DNA of 64,000 bases from Candidatus Thorarchaeota archaeon (GCA_003345595.1 PRDI01000099.1:1-64000), one strand, 5' to 3'; counted from the first letter of the stretch, positions 42,321-51,295 are shown. The notes: generated from the letters alone by a model not told the origin. A program made the numbers and translations.

Positions 42321-43103
42321 TTGGCAAGACGCACAACCATTGGAATAGGTCTCGATATTGGGTCGACAACGACGAAAGGTATACTTGTAGACTCATCAGG
42401 CACTGTGCTCGCGGCCTCGCTCGTGACCACTGGTGCGTCGGCCCCTATCGCCGCAAGACATGTCATGGATGAGCTGTCACAGACATCGGGTAAAGAGCTG
42501 ACAGGCTTGCCTATCATTACCACTGGCTATGGACGGACATCGGTCGAGTTCGCCCATGAAACCGTGACTGAGATAACGTGCCATAGTATGGGTGTTCATT
42601 CACTGAACCCCGACATTCGGCTCCTTATTGACGTGGGTGGCCAAGACTCGAAAGTGATACGGATTGGACCAAACGGGCGTCCAACGGACTTCGAGCTGAA
42701 TGACAAGTGTAGTGCGGGGACCGGCAGGTTTCTAGAAGTAATGGCCAGAGTGCTGGAAGTCTCAATTGACGATTTGGGTCCCCTTGCTCTACGCTCCACT
42801 TCTCCGTCCACAATCAGCAGCACATGCACAGTCTTTGCCGAGAGCGAAGTTGTAGGCAGAATCGGGACTGGTGCCGCGCCAGCCGACATCGCTGCAGGAG
42901 CCCACTTGGCCATGGCAGGGAAGGTTGCCACTTTAGCAAAGAGGGTTGGCTTGGTCACTCCCGTGGGTGTGACTGGCGGCGTGGCTCTAAACCCTGCGTT
43001 TCGCCACTATCTCTCCAAACAGCTGAATAGTTCTCTTTGGATGCCGGACAAGCCCCAGCTGACTGGGGCCCTTGGTGCAGCGATTCTAGCAGTCAAACGA
43101 TAG
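42321..43103 (+). CDS. 2-hydroxyacyl-CoA dehydratase activator ATPase (HgdC/BadF-type)
   Basis: A 260-residue ASKHA-fold ATPase that injects one electron into the dehydratase at the cost of ATP. The nucleotide motifs are GLDIGSTTTKGILVDSSG and LIDVGGQDSKVIRI. The bridging [4Fe-4S] ligands are in NDKCSAGTGRF and SSTCTVFAESEVV, one Cys per subunit from each motif. The length matches the single-domain homodimeric activators. TTG start 12 bases after the dehydratase subunit. With the two upstream genes it forms a complete activated-dehydratase unit. Confidence 0.92.
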   Translation: MARRTTIGIGLDIGSTTTKGILVDSSGTVLAASLVTTGASAPIAARHVMDELSQTSGKELTGLPIITTGYGRTSVEFAHETVTEITCHSMGVHSLNPDIRLLIDVGGQDSKVIRIGPNGRPTDFELNDKCSAGTGRFLEVMARVLEVSIDDLGPLALRSTSPSTISSTCTVFAESEVVGRIGTGAAPADIAAGAHLAMAGKVATLAKRVGLVTPVGVTGGVALNPAFRHYLSKQLNSSLWMPDKPQLTGALGAAILAVKR

Positions 43104-43174
43104 GTTCCCATTTCTAGCGCTAGAGGCCGATTCAGCACAAATGCAGATTCATGATGTCATATCTGTCTGAACTC

Positions 43175-43732
43175 TCAGCTAGGGGCTTCGAGCGCCTTCT
43201 CACCGGCCTTGATTCCCAAGTCAAGAGCCAGGTGGTTGATCTTGACGAACTTCGGCCACCGTTCCTCCATCTGGTGTCTGAGGCCCTCGATCGACACGGC
43301 TTTCGTGATTGCAGCAAATGCCCCCATCATGACTACGTTGGCCGTCTGCTTGCTTCTAACTTCTTGGTCTGCGATGCGTGTGGCGGGAATACTATAGACT
43401 TTCACACCCTTCGGGAGTTCAGTTTCCACTTTGACAAGGTCACTGTCGATTATGAGTATGCCATTCTCTTTCAGACCGTGGACATACTCAAGATATGCTG
43501 CCCGGCTCATGACGACAAACACATCGGGTGCAAGGACCTTCGGGTAGTCGACCTCTTCATCACTGATGACTATCTCGCTCTTGCTTGCACCGCCTCGTGC
43601 CTCGGGGCCGTAAGACTGGGTCTGGACCACGTACTTCTTGTCGAAGAGAGCCGAGGCTTCCCCGATGACGACTGCCATAGTGACGATGCCTTGACCACCA
43701 AAGCCTCCTATCCTTACCCCATAGCGCACCAT
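43175..43732 (-). CDS. korC: 2-oxoacid:ferredoxin oxidoreductase gamma subunit
   Basis: A 185-residue gamma subunit (IGGFGGQGIVTMAVVIGEA at the N-terminus, QTQSYGPEARGGASKSEIVIS in the middle). It completes the four-subunit complex that oxidises a 2-oxoacid plus CoA to acyl-CoA and CO2 while reducing ferredoxin. The last gene of the korDABC operon, four bases after the beta subunit. The final 40 residues are helical. It converges with the activator ATPase gene. Confidence 0.9.
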   Translation of the reverse strand: MVRYGVRIGGFGGQGIVTMAVVIGEASALFDKKYVVQTQSYGPEARGGASKSEIVISDEEVDYPKVLAPDVFVVMSRAAYLEYVHGLKENGILIIDSDLVKVETELPKGVKVYSIPATRIADQEVRSKQTANVVMMGAFAAITKAVSIEGLRHQMEERWPKFVKINHLALDLGIKAGEKALEAPS

Positions 43733-43736
43733 GCAA

Positions 43737-44585
43737 TCACTTCCTGACCTTTGCGTGCATCTGTTTCAGGACATCAGTATATTCAGGCTTCTCAATATCG
43801 ACGAACTCACCGCAGACTATTCTCCTTGCGTAGTCGAGTTCTGCCTCGTGCGGTGGAAGGCCGTTCTGGATGTCAGTCACCTCTAGGAGGTGTTTGTGCA
43901 TATCGACGCCCTCGCCCAGCCTGTTCATCCTGCCATATGCAGTGGGACACGCGCCGACAATCTCAATGAAAGAGAGCCCCTGCTTCGTGATACCTTTTTC
44001 AATCGACTTTGTGGCACGACGAACCTGAACGGCTGTCCAACGTGCAACGAACGTCGCTCCAGAGGACGCGGCAAGCTTGACCAGATTGAAAGGATGTTCT
44101 ATGTTGCCAATCGGAGCTGGGCTCGTCTGTGTCCACTTCTCGTGCTCAGTAGTGGGTCCAAACTGGCCGCCTGTCATGCCGTAGTTGAAGTTGTTTATGC
44201 AGACAACAGTCATGTCGATGTTTCTCCGGCAGGCATGGATAAGATGGTTTCCACCTATTGCAGCAAGGTCTCCATCGCCTGCAACTACCAGAAGCTCGAG
44301 ATCAGGATTGGCAATCTTAACACCCGTGGCGAATGGGATGGCTCTGCCATGTGTCGTGTGAAATGTGCCTGTCTTGAAGTAGCCCGAAGTACGACCACTG
44401 CATCCAATGCCTGAGACGACGACCACCTTCGAGAAGTCGATGCCCAAGGTGTCGATGGCCCTTGTGATCATGCCTGTCACGATTCCTATCGAACAACCGG
44501 GACAGTAAATCCATGGCATCCGGTCCTCTCTGATGTACTTGGCCATCGGGTGCTTCAGTGTGACCTGCTCTGCTGTCGCAGTCAT
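43737..44585 (-). CDS. korB: 2-oxoacid:ferredoxin oxidoreductase beta subunit (TPP-binding)
   Basis: A 282-residue catalytic subunit. Cys in WIYCPGCSIG and GIGCSGR are the [4Fe-4S] ligands close to TPP. The TPP/Mg motif is VVAGDGDLAAIGGNHLIHACRRN with INNFNYGMTGGQ. The later Cys in EIVGACPTAYGRMN supplies the remaining ligand. Closest to 2-oxoglutarate-type (Kor) enzymes. Its start overlaps the alpha subunit stop by 4 bases. Confidence 0.92.
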   Translation of the reverse strand: MTATAEQVTLKHPMAKYIREDRMPWIYCPGCSIGIVTGMITRAIDTLGIDFSKVVVVSGIGCSGRTSGYFKTGTFHTTHGRAIPFATGVKIANPDLELLVVAGDGDLAAIGGNHLIHACRRNIDMTVVCINNFNYGMTGGQFGPTTEHEKWTQTSPAPIGNIEHPFNLVKLAASSGATFVARWTAVQVRRATKSIEKGITKQGLSFIEIVGACPTAYGRMNRLGEGVDMHKHLLEVTDIQNGLPPHEAELDYARRIVCGEFVDIEKPEYTDVLKQMHAKVRK

Positions 44586-45718
44586 TTAGCATGGACCTCC
44601 ATGATCTTGCGTAGAATTTCGTCAGGTAGTTGAGGTGTCCCGGCAGGTTTTGTCATGAGATGAACAGGTGTAGGCGCTGCAAAAGCCCTGACCATATAGT
44701 AGACCTGCCCCATGTTCTGTTCAGGCACTATGATGTGCTTGACATCTGAGGCGAGCTGTGCGATGGGTTCTTCGGGGAAGGGCCAGACGGTCTTCAATCT
44801 CAACATTCCCGCCTTGATGCCTTTTGCTCTTGCATCCTTAACGGCTCTCCTGGCGCTTCTAGCTGGAGTCCCATAGGCGACGATGGCGATTTCTGCATCG
44901 TCCAAGAAGTATCTCTCTACCTCGGTTATCTCATCGATGTGCCTGAGTATCTTCTCGTTTAGTCGAGTCACGAGCTCAATCTGGACCTCGTCACTATCAG
45001 TAGGATATCCACGCTCATCGTGTGTAAGACCTGTGGCATAGAACTGGTACTTTGTACCGAGCAAGGCCATTGGCGGCACAAGATCATCATCAGGCTTGAA
45101 GGGGAGATACTCGGAGGGTTCGCTCTTGGGCATCTTCCTGCTTACAAGCTTCAAACTCTTCTCATCAGGTATCACTAGTGCTTCTCTCATGTGTCCGACT
45201 ATCTCATCGGCCAGCAGGAACACAGGAACTCTGTATTTCTCTGATAGATTGAAAGCCCTGACAGTGAGGTCAAACATCTCTTGGACGGATGCCGGTGTCA
45301 GTGCGATTATCTGATAGTCACCATGGCTGCCCCACTTTGCCTGCAGCACATCACCCTGCTGCCCACGTGTGGGTTGACCAGTACTCGGGCCGCCACGCAT
45401 TATGTTAACGATCACGATCGGAGTTTCCGTCATGACGGCAAGACCCACAGCCTCCATCATCAGGCTTGCACCCGGACCCGAGGTCGCGGTCATGGCCTTA
45501 ATCCCCGCCCATGAGGCCCCAATCACACTCGTTATGGAAGCGATTTCGTCCTCATACTGAACATATGCTCCGCTCAGCTCAGGCATCCTGACGGCCATCC
45601 ACTCAGCTATCTCTGTCGCAGGAGTGATCGGATAGCCACCGAAGTATCTGCACCCGGCGCTCAGAGCCCCTTCAGCACAAGCGATATCACCCATTGTGAA
45701 CATGGTTCGTTCGGGCAT
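44582..45718 (-). CDS. korA: 2-oxoacid:ferredoxin oxidoreductase alpha subunit
   Basis: A 378-residue pyrimidine-binding and CoA-binding subunit. Conserved stretches are GYPITPATEIAEWMA, YEDEIASITSVIGASWAG, TSGPGASLMMEA, and NIMRGGPSTGQPTRGQQGD, which is typical of 2-oxoglutarate or branched-chain enzymes rather than pyruvate ones. Starts directly after the stop of the delta ferredoxin gene. Confidence 0.92.
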   Translation of the reverse strand: MPERTMFTMGDIACAEGALSAGCRYFGGYPITPATEIAEWMAVRMPELSGAYVQYEDEIASITSVIGASWAGIKAMTATSGPGASLMMEAVGLAVMTETPIVIVNIMRGGPSTGQPTRGQQGDVLQAKWGSHGDYQIIALTPASVQEMFDLTVRAFNLSEKYRVPVFLLADEIVGHMREALVIPDEKSLKLVSRKMPKSEPSEYLPFKPDDDLVPPMALLGTKYQFYATGLTHDERGYPTDSDEVQIELVTRLNEKILRHIDEITEVERYFLDDAEIAIVAYGTPARSARRAVKDARAKGIKAGMLRLKTVWPFPEEPIAQLASDVKHIIVPEQNMGQVYYMVRAFAAPTPVHLMTKPAGTPQLPDEILRKIMEVHAK

Positions 45719-46069
45719 TCAGTGGGCCTCCTCCTTCTCGTCCTTCTTTTGATACTCAGGGACAATCGTGCCCTCCTCCACTGTTCCTGCTTCAAGCGCC
45801 GCCTCCGCCACCTTCCTATCAACCAGAAAGATGGCCATATCGGGACAAATCAGTTCACAAAACTCGCAATTCACGCAGGCGTCAATATCACAGGCAGTGA
45901 CTGGATGGTATCCCTTGCGGTTGTACTTATCCTCTGTCAAGCACAGGACGTGCTTGGGACAGAATTCCACACACAGACTGCATGCCTTGCACTGTTCCTG
46001 CAGGATGACGAGGACTTTCTCTCTAGTCCTCGGGGGTTTGGGTGTGATCGGCTTGCGAACAGTTGTCAT
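45719..46069 (-). CDS. korD: 2-oxoacid:ferredoxin oxidoreductase delta (ferredoxin) subunit
   Basis: A 116-residue two-cluster ferredoxin subunit: [16 protein letters not shown] and [22 protein letters not shown]. The N-terminal 20 residues are basic and proline-rich. It transfers electrons from the TPP site to soluble ferredoxin. First gene of the operon, adjacent to korA with no spacer. Confidence 0.92.
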   Translation of the reverse strand: MTTVRKPITPKPPRTREKVLVILQEQCKACSLCVEFCPKHVLCLTEDKYNRKGYHPVTACDIDACVNCEFCELICPDMAIFLVDRKVAEAALEAGTVEEGTIVPEYQKKDEKEEAH

Positions 46070-46274
46070 TCAGGCGCACTCCGTTGACAGTCTGCCGTAT
46101 GTCTTTGTCCCTAGATGGACTGGTCTGGACAGAGCCCGGTCTTAGTTGAGGTTGACCAGAAGTAGCAGGTATATGAGCCTTACCTTAGTGCTGCCGCACG
46201 GGTCGTGAAGTATGACCACAGTTAAGAGGTAGCACTACAAATCAGACGACAACACGATGATGGTGTGGTAGGCC

Positions 46275-46745
46275 TTGTCCGACGACGAGCCAAACGAGGA
46301 AGAGCTGGCCAAGTCGTTGAAAGGCAGGACCTTGCGGGTCTACTGGTACATGCTGCGTCATCCTGTGCCGATGACTGCACGGGAGATTCAGCGTGGTGCC
46401 GCCCTTTCCAGTCCCTCGCTGTCTATGCACCACCTTGAACACCTTAGGCTGCTAGGATTGGTGGATAAGGATGTTCATGGTCAGTATACAGTGAGACGGG
46501 ACGTGCGTGTCGGGGTTCTCAAGCTATTCGTCGGGAGGGGTCGGCTCATGGTGCCCCGATTTCTCTTCTACGCGACCTTCTACACCTCTGTGACTGCTGC
46601 ACTTGCCACGATGATACTGGGCACCGGCCACACCGATTCGTACTTGATCGTTCTGCTTGTCCTTCTGACATCAGTCTGTGTGGTCCTGTGGTACGAGTCA
46701 ATGAAGATATGGAGGGAACAGCCATTTCCAGAGCAAGAAGACTAG
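46275..46745 (+). CDS. Membrane-tethered winged-helix protein, copy 1
   Basis: A 156-residue protein. Residues 15-75 are a winged-helix domain (LKGRTLRVYWYMLRHPVPMTAREIQRGAALSSPSLSMHHLEHLRLLGLV). A wing (YTVRRDVRVGVLKLFV) follows, then two membrane helices (LFYATFYTSVTAALATMIL and YLIVLLVLLTSVCVVLWY) and a short acidic tail. The DNA-binding part would stay inside, held at the membrane. TTG start. Its neighbour on the same strand encodes a surface-anchored protein. A close paralogue at 61839-62288 has the same neighbourhood logic. I infer a membrane-bound transcription regulator. Confidence 0.75.
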   Translation: MSDDEPNEEELAKSLKGRTLRVYWYMLRHPVPMTAREIQRGAALSSPSLSMHHLEHLRLLGLVDKDVHGQYTVRRDVRVGVLKLFVGRGRLMVPRFLFYATFYTSVTAALATMILGTGHTDSYLIVLLVLLTSVCVVLWYESMKIWREQPFPEQED

Positions 46746-46828
46746 GTTCTAAGAGTAGAACTAATTGCCATATCGCGCAAGTCAATACGGACGGTTACTT
46801 TCCGGTGGTACTGTCCTGGAGTGAATCT

Positions 46829-47755
46829 ATGCACATCTTGCTCCGATCATTTGCCCTAGCTCCTATCCTGCTGCTCCTGCTGATAGGAGGAACACTGTTT
46901 CAGCCAAATCCTCTTTGTGCTACTGTCAGCGAGGAGTCCGCTGGTGGCGAAACCTTTGCCAACTATAGCGACAATCCGGATCTTTCACTCACGTATCACT
47001 CCCTATGGAACGAAACAGAAACCCCTGTTTATTCAGGTGACAGAATCTCGGGCGACAGGGTGGTTCTCACAGGTACTTGGTCGCCTTCTGGCACGGTTGC
47101 CGAGAGCTGGATTAACGTGAGCGCGACCGCAATCCCAATGAATATCTCTAGTCAGAACCCGTCCAGCTCAGTTTCGATTGACACGCGAGGGCTGGGGAAC
47201 AACGCCACCTGTATCATCACGGTCTTTGCATTGCTGCTTAACGGGTCCACTATCAATCAGACATTCAGCAATGTCTTCATTGGTAACTTCTTTGTTCCTC
47301 ATGTCAGGGTGCTATCTCCTAACGGTGGCGAGCACTGGACAGGCGCTAACAACGTGACCTGGTTTGGCTGGGACAACAACACTGACGAGTCACTGACCTA
47401 TGAAGTACTATTATCATCTGACTCAGGGACTAGCTTCCAGCTTCTTGCCACACATCTCTCGTCAACATCGTACCAATGGGATTGCACGGGTTTTCTCAAT
47501 CTGAGTACCTACATGTTCGAGGTTCGTGTCACAGATGGTATCTACGTGTCATTTGACAGGTCTGATGGGACTTTCACTGCAGGAAGCATTCCCATAACGA
47601 CGACCACTACTACTACGACCACGACCACAACCGCGAATACAACAACTACTACTATCGACAACAGTCTCATTGTTGGCTTCTTCATCTCTGCGGCCATGAT
47701 TTCGAGCGCGATTATGGCGCTCATAGTTTACTATGTGGCCAAGAGATGGTACTGA
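46829..47755 (+). CDS. Surface-anchored Ser/Thr-rich protein with Kre9/KNH-like domain
   Basis: A 308-residue protein. The signal peptide is MHILLRSFALAPILLLLLIGG, so the ATG at 46829 is the start rather than 46688. A first beta domain (residues ~60-145) has many N-x-S/T sequons. A second starts VRVLSPNGGEHWTGANNVTWFGW, a hallmark of Kre9/KNH-type Ig-like domains. A Thr-rich linker of about 20 residues (probably glycosylated) leads to a C-terminal membrane helix (VGFFISAAMISSAIMALIVYYVAKRWY). It is anchored with its domains outside. Likely co-expressed with the membrane winged-helix protein upstream. Confidence 0.75.
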   Translation: MHILLRSFALAPILLLLLIGGTLFQPNPLCATVSEESAGGETFANYSDNPDLSLTYHSLWNETETPVYSGDRISGDRVVLTGTWSPSGTVAESWINVSATAIPMNISSQNPSSSVSIDTRGLGNNATCIITVFALLLNGSTINQTFSNVFIGNFFVPHVRVLSPNGGEHWTGANNVTWFGWDNNTDESLTYEVLLSSDSGTSFQLLATHLSSTSYQWDCTGFLNLSTYMFEVRVTDGIYVSFDRSDGTFTAGSIPITTTTTTTTTTTTANTTTTTIDNSLIVGFFISAAMISSAIMALIVYYVAKRWY

Positions 47756-47780
47756 TTCAATGCTTGATTGTCTGAACAGA

Positions 47781-48671
47781 TTAAAGAAATCTGTCAACAA
47801 GTGCATCTGTGCTGATGACATGTTTGTGAAGGCCAAGTTCCTCGGGATCTATCCCCATTGCCAGACCAAGCAGCTGCGTGTAGTAGAACACAGGAAGATG
47901 ATACCTGTCGCCAATCTCCTTGTTTAGCTGAGGTTGAGACATCTCGAACTGGAGGTGGCAGAACGAACAGACATCTACTATGCACTCCGCCCCTGCCTCA
48001 ATCATGTTGTCAAGCTTCTCACGTGCAATGTCTATGCTGACGGGCACATTTGACCCGCGGACTCCACCACCAGCGCCACAGCAGAGGAACTTCTCCTTGT
48101 ACTTCACACTCTCTGCACCCGTGACTTCGACAAGCTCATCAAGGAACGTGTATTTCTGAGTCTGCTTCCAAGGCCTGAGCTTGGTCGGCTTCAAGAGGTG
48201 ACACCCATAGTGTGTTCCGACCCTCAGCCCGTTCAGAGGGCGGGTCACCTTCTTGCGCAGGTTCTCCAACCCGAGGTTGTAGATGATCTCGACGAGGTGC
48301 TTTGCATCAGCCTTTGCCTCATACTTCACACCAACACTCTTGAGGATCCGCTGGACCTCCTTGAGCCTCTCGGGGTTCTCATGGACCACGTGGAGGGCCT
48401 CTTTGAATGTCCCATAGCAGCCATTGCAGCCTGTGAGTATGTCATGGCCTGCTGCTTCTGCGAGTGCGAGGTTCCGTGAGGCGAGGGCAAGCCATGTGGG
48501 CTCACTGAATGACCTGATCACCCCGGGGGCAGGACAGCAGCTCGCGCCCTGCAAGTCCTCTATGTCAATCCCAAGTTTCGGGAGCACAACCCTGATGCTC
48601 TTCTCCACATTGGGAAACCGGTTGGGCATGACGCATCCCAAGAAGAATGAATAGGTCTGAGCTTGCGTCAT
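47781..48671 (-). CDS. hdrB: Heterodisulfide reductase subunit B-like protein, copy 1
   Basis: A 296-residue CCG-domain protein with two CX(n)CCG-X(n)-CXXC motifs: FFLGCVMPNRF, GASCCPAPGV, TGCNGCYG; then THYGCHLL, FLCCGAGGG, DVCSFCHLQFE. These hold two noncubane [4Fe-4S] clusters, the disulfide-reducing site of HdrB. The true partner here may be a thiol/disulfide other than CoM-S-S-CoB, since no methanogenesis gene is visible. Two bases after the HdrC gene on the same strand. Confidence 0.9.
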   Translation of the reverse strand: MTQAQTYSFFLGCVMPNRFPNVEKSIRVVLPKLGIDIEDLQGASCCPAPGVIRSFSEPTWLALASRNLALAEAAGHDILTGCNGCYGTFKEALHVVHENPERLKEVQRILKSVGVKYEAKADAKHLVEIIYNLGLENLRKKVTRPLNGLRVGTHYGCHLLKPTKLRPWKQTQKYTFLDELVEVTGAESVKYKEKFLCCGAGGGVRGSNVPVSIDIAREKLDNMIEAGAECIVDVCSFCHLQFEMSQPQLNKEIGDRYHLPVFYYTQLLGLAMGIDPEELGLHKHVISTDALVDRFL

Positions 48672-48673
48672 CT

Positions 48674-49255
48674 CTAGTTAGCCCCTGCTCCCTCTCCCTC
48701 GACTAGAGCGTTGAACCCTGTCTGCCTCATTATCTCCTTGACCTGAGCGAGTGCCTGTTCGCTGGAGTGCGTTGTAGGAGGTATCTCGACGATGCCAAGT
48801 TCTCTCCGCATCTCTTGGTTTGCATCGTCTAGTGGGACTGCATGACCCGTCTGGAGCAGCTTCTGAGCCGACTTACGATGCTGTGGCAGCATGAACCCTT
48901 CCTTGACAGCCATGTTCCGCATTATGATGATTGCGTCTGTGACCTTGATCTGTCTTGGACACCTTTCGAGGCAAGTTAGGCATGTGGCACAAAGCCAAAG
49001 GTCGGGCGAACTCAGCACGTCCTCTTTGAGACCGAGCAGAGCCTTCCGCATGAGTTCACGTGTCCTGAATGCGGTTCGACGTCCGCTAGGGCAGACACTA
49101 GAACAAGTCCCGCATTGGATGCAGGTGCGTATTCTGTCTGCACCTGCTGCGACAATCTTGTCTACGAAGGTAGGGTCTATGTCTGCGCTCCGAATGGTTT
49201 CACGGCTGATGTCGCCCATTAGTATGTCCTTCGATGCAGTGGTGCTGTCAGGCAT
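48674..49255 (-). CDS. hdrC: Heterodisulfide reductase subunit C-like protein, copy 1
   Basis: A 193-residue two-cluster electron-transfer subunit with CIQCGTCSSVCPSG and CATCLTCLERCPRQ, the HdrC pattern. A helical C-terminus (HRKSAQKLLQTGHAVPLDD) is shared with the other two HdrC copies in the window. It would shuttle electrons between HdrA and HdrB. First of a two-gene unit. Confidence 0.9.
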   Translation of the reverse strand: MPDSTTASKDILMGDISRETIRSADIDPTFVDKIVAAGADRIRTCIQCGTCSSVCPSGRRTAFRTRELMRKALLGLKEDVLSSPDLWLCATCLTCLERCPRQIKVTDAIIIMRNMAVKEGFMLPQHRKSAQKLLQTGHAVPLDDANQEMRRELGIVEIPPTTHSSEQALAQVKEIMRQTGFNALVEGEGAGAN

Positions 49256-49309
49256 CTGAGTTTGCGTGATATAAGAGTGGTGCTGATGACAGAGCTCCTC
49301 AGAGTGCCC

Positions 49310-50395
49310 TCATTGGAAATTGTACTTCTCGCTTGACAGGAGACCTGCGTTTCCGATTCTGACATTAGTGAGGCCTGCGTCTTGAGCAGCCTTCACTGCC
49401 GCCTCTGCATGCGCTCTGCTAGTGCATGGCAGGTCACTCATCATATGGTGAGGGTAGAATCCTAGGAGCGCAGTCGGGACAGTTGGGTCGCAGGATGCAA
49501 TGAAGGCGGCAAGACTTCTGACCTCAGACAGGCCTATGTAGCCCGGGATGAGAAGTATGCTAGCAATGAGAAACTCTTCCTTGCGTTTCCTTCCCCGTTG
49601 CGCCAATGCTCTGAAGTTCCTGAGGACAGTCGTGTTGGACACACCTGTCAATGCAGTGTAGAGCTCAGGAGAGTACGCCTTCAGGTCGAACTTGATTGGC
49701 CCTCTGCTCTCCCAGACAACATCCGCAATCTGCTGTAGCCACTTGCCGGAGATCAGGCCATTGGTTTCATAGCATATCTTCACATCTCGTTCTTCGCGAA
49801 GGAGCTTCGAGGTTTCGACCGTGTGCCATGCATTACACGAGGGATCGCCGCCGAAATAGCAGACGCATGCGGTCCTGTCGTCAGCCACTGCCGCGAGTTC
49901 AGAGGGGGTCATCAGAGGAGTCCCTCTCCCCATCATGCCTCGATAGCTTATGTTCTGACAGAACAGACAGTCTGAGCTGCATGTGCCATAGAATACGGCG
50001 AGGTTTTTTAGATAACGTGCATAGGGGCTGTATGCCCCGTTGCAGTGAGTCAGCGAACATACCCAGTCTGCTACGCAGTTGGTGGGCAGCAGGTCGAAGT
50101 ACCACGACACAACTGCTTTGCCGGGATACCTCTCAGCGATTCGTGAGTCAGTAACGGTCCTCAGGTGACAGAATCCATTCTCGCCCTCGTCAAGCCTGCA
50201 ATGATTTGCACATTCCGGGCACACTATTGCGCCGCCCTTTGGGACTGTCGGGACTAAGCCATCGTTCTGTCTGCTGGCCCAATGCACTCTCATCACGCGT
50301 TTCAGAGATGCACTGTTCGCCTCTAGGCACTCAGGACAGCACCCTATGGACTTCGAAATGAGTCGCCCTTCAAGGGCGTGATTTGGACAAAACAT
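49310..50395 (-). CDS. Radical SAM protein (PflA/AmmeMemoRadiSam-like)
   Basis: A 361-residue radical SAM enzyme. The cluster motif is CSSDCLFCQN (CxxxCxxC, near residue 152), and a later SAM-binding YFGGDPSC and KICYETNG follow. Before the domain there are extra Cys pairs (CPNH, CCPEC near residue 20, CPECANHCRLDEGENGFCHLR near residue 60) like the N-terminus of MEMO-linked radical SAM proteins. It generates a 5'-deoxyadenosyl radical or activates a glycyl radical enzyme. No glycyl radical enzyme is in the window, so its target is open. Lies alone next to hdrC. Confidence 0.85.
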   Translation of the reverse strand: MFCPNHALEGRLISKSIGCCPECLEANSASLKRVMRVHWASRQNDGLVPTVPKGGAIVCPECANHCRLDEGENGFCHLRTVTDSRIAERYPGKAVVSWYFDLLPTNCVADWVCSLTHCNGAYSPYARYLKNLAVFYGTCSSDCLFCQNISYRGMMGRGTPLMTPSELAAVADDRTACVCYFGGDPSCNAWHTVETSKLLREERDVKICYETNGLISGKWLQQIADVVWESRGPIKFDLKAYSPELYTALTGVSNTTVLRNFRALAQRGRKRKEEFLIASILLIPGYIGLSEVRSLAAFIASCDPTVPTALLGFYPHHMMSDLPCTSRAHAEAAVKAAQDAGLTNVRIGNAGLLSSEKYNFQ

Positions 50396-50557
50396 CTCAC
50401 GTACCGTGCCATAGCTACTGACTCTCTCCAGTCTATCCTTTCCAATATATCAGTATCATGGCCGCGGCGCACGATTGAGGAGGCAGCAGGAAAAGCTGGA
50501 GACTCCAACCGAATGCATCCAAGCCAGACGTGACTACTACACGGTGCGCCTCAGCTG
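50396..50557. other. Gap between the radical SAM gene and a membrane protein gene
   Basis: No ORF with recognisable features. It contains the promoter side of the radical SAM gene (AATATATCAG at 50444-50453 is AT-rich and could be its TATA box) and the 3' side of the membrane protein gene. Confidence 0.4.
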
Positions 50558-51004
50558 CTAGCTGGGCTTGTATGCCATCGCCCCGATAATGGCAATAATG
50601 GTACTGGCTAGGAGAGTTGAGACTGGAAGGGTATCTACCTCGGCCATGTCCCCGCCAAATCCGATTAGGAGCCCGAAGAAGATGCTCAGAATCCCAAACA
50701 GGAGACCGTAGTATCGTGCACTGTAGGTCCCTCCTGAACTCCACCTACTCTCAGTCACAGTATGAACGCCGTCGGATCTCTGCTGATATCGTGTAACGCC
50801 CACGTAGCCAGGTGCCACGTGTACGGTCTTACCAGTGATGGCACATTGGAGTCCCCTAATCAGAGCAAGCGACATTATGCAGACAACGGCGTTGATGGCG
50901 AGTGCTGTTCCGGAAGCGCCGACTGCAAAGGCAATTCCTAAAGAACCATAGACCAGAATCAGGCTGATCACGTAAAGATAGGTTGTAACCGGACTTGCGA
51001 CCAT
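50558..51004 (-). CDS. Small membrane protein, unknown
   Basis: A 148-residue protein with four hydrophobic stretches: two at the N-terminus (YLYVISLILVYGSLGIAF and ALAINAVVCIMSLALI) and two at the C-terminus (GLLFGILSIFFGLLIGF and LLASTIIAIIGAMAY). A soluble beta segment of about 50 residues lies between (VHVAPGYVGVTRYQQRSDGVHTV), perhaps PH-like. The ATG at 51004 is preferred; the ORF from 51133 adds a Ser/Arg-rich stretch. GTATAAAG near 51123-51130 on the coding strand is a possible TATA box with a long leader. Confidence 0.55.
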   Translation of the reverse strand: MVASPVTTYLYVISLILVYGSLGIAFAVGASGTALAINAVVCIMSLALIRGLQCAITGKTVHVAPGYVGVTRYQQRSDGVHTVTESRWSSGGTYSARYYGLLFGILSIFFGLLIGFGGDMAEVDTLPVSTLLASTIIAIIGAMAYKPS

Positions 51005-51285
51005 GGCTTCGTTGCCTCCCGTTGTGCGAAATGACGGCAGTCTGTCTTCGTGTACTCTTGATGAAACACATGAGGCTCGTACGCGAACAGGAGTCTGCAA
51101 TATTATCGCATTCTCATTCGGTCCTTTATACATTTTCCCATTTCCCGCAAGATTGGCCGCAAGAGCACAATGGCCTTAGTGTGATGAAACCTGTTTCTTC
51201 AAAGAATCAATCAACAGCCAGTTGCCTGATGTTTCCGACCTGACACTTGCAGCTGGGTTTGGATTGACACTTGCCACGAAGCAAC

Positions 51286-51295
51286 GGATAAAAAG
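51286..51295 (+). promoter_or_regulatory. TATA box for hdrCB copy 2
   Basis: GGATAAAAAG lies 45-54 bases before the GTG at 51340, placing the transcript start near 51318 and making the TTG at 51316 an unlikely start. Confidence 0.45.

Noticed and set aside
43151-43747. 198-codon plus-strand ORF
   Set aside because: Complete antisense shadow of korC, which has clear family motifs; the plus-strand translation shows no domain.
47598-47652. ACN-rich low-complexity tract as a possible microsatellite or repeat array
   Set aside because: It encodes the Thr-rich linker of the surface protein with mixed Thr codons, a normal feature of such proteins.
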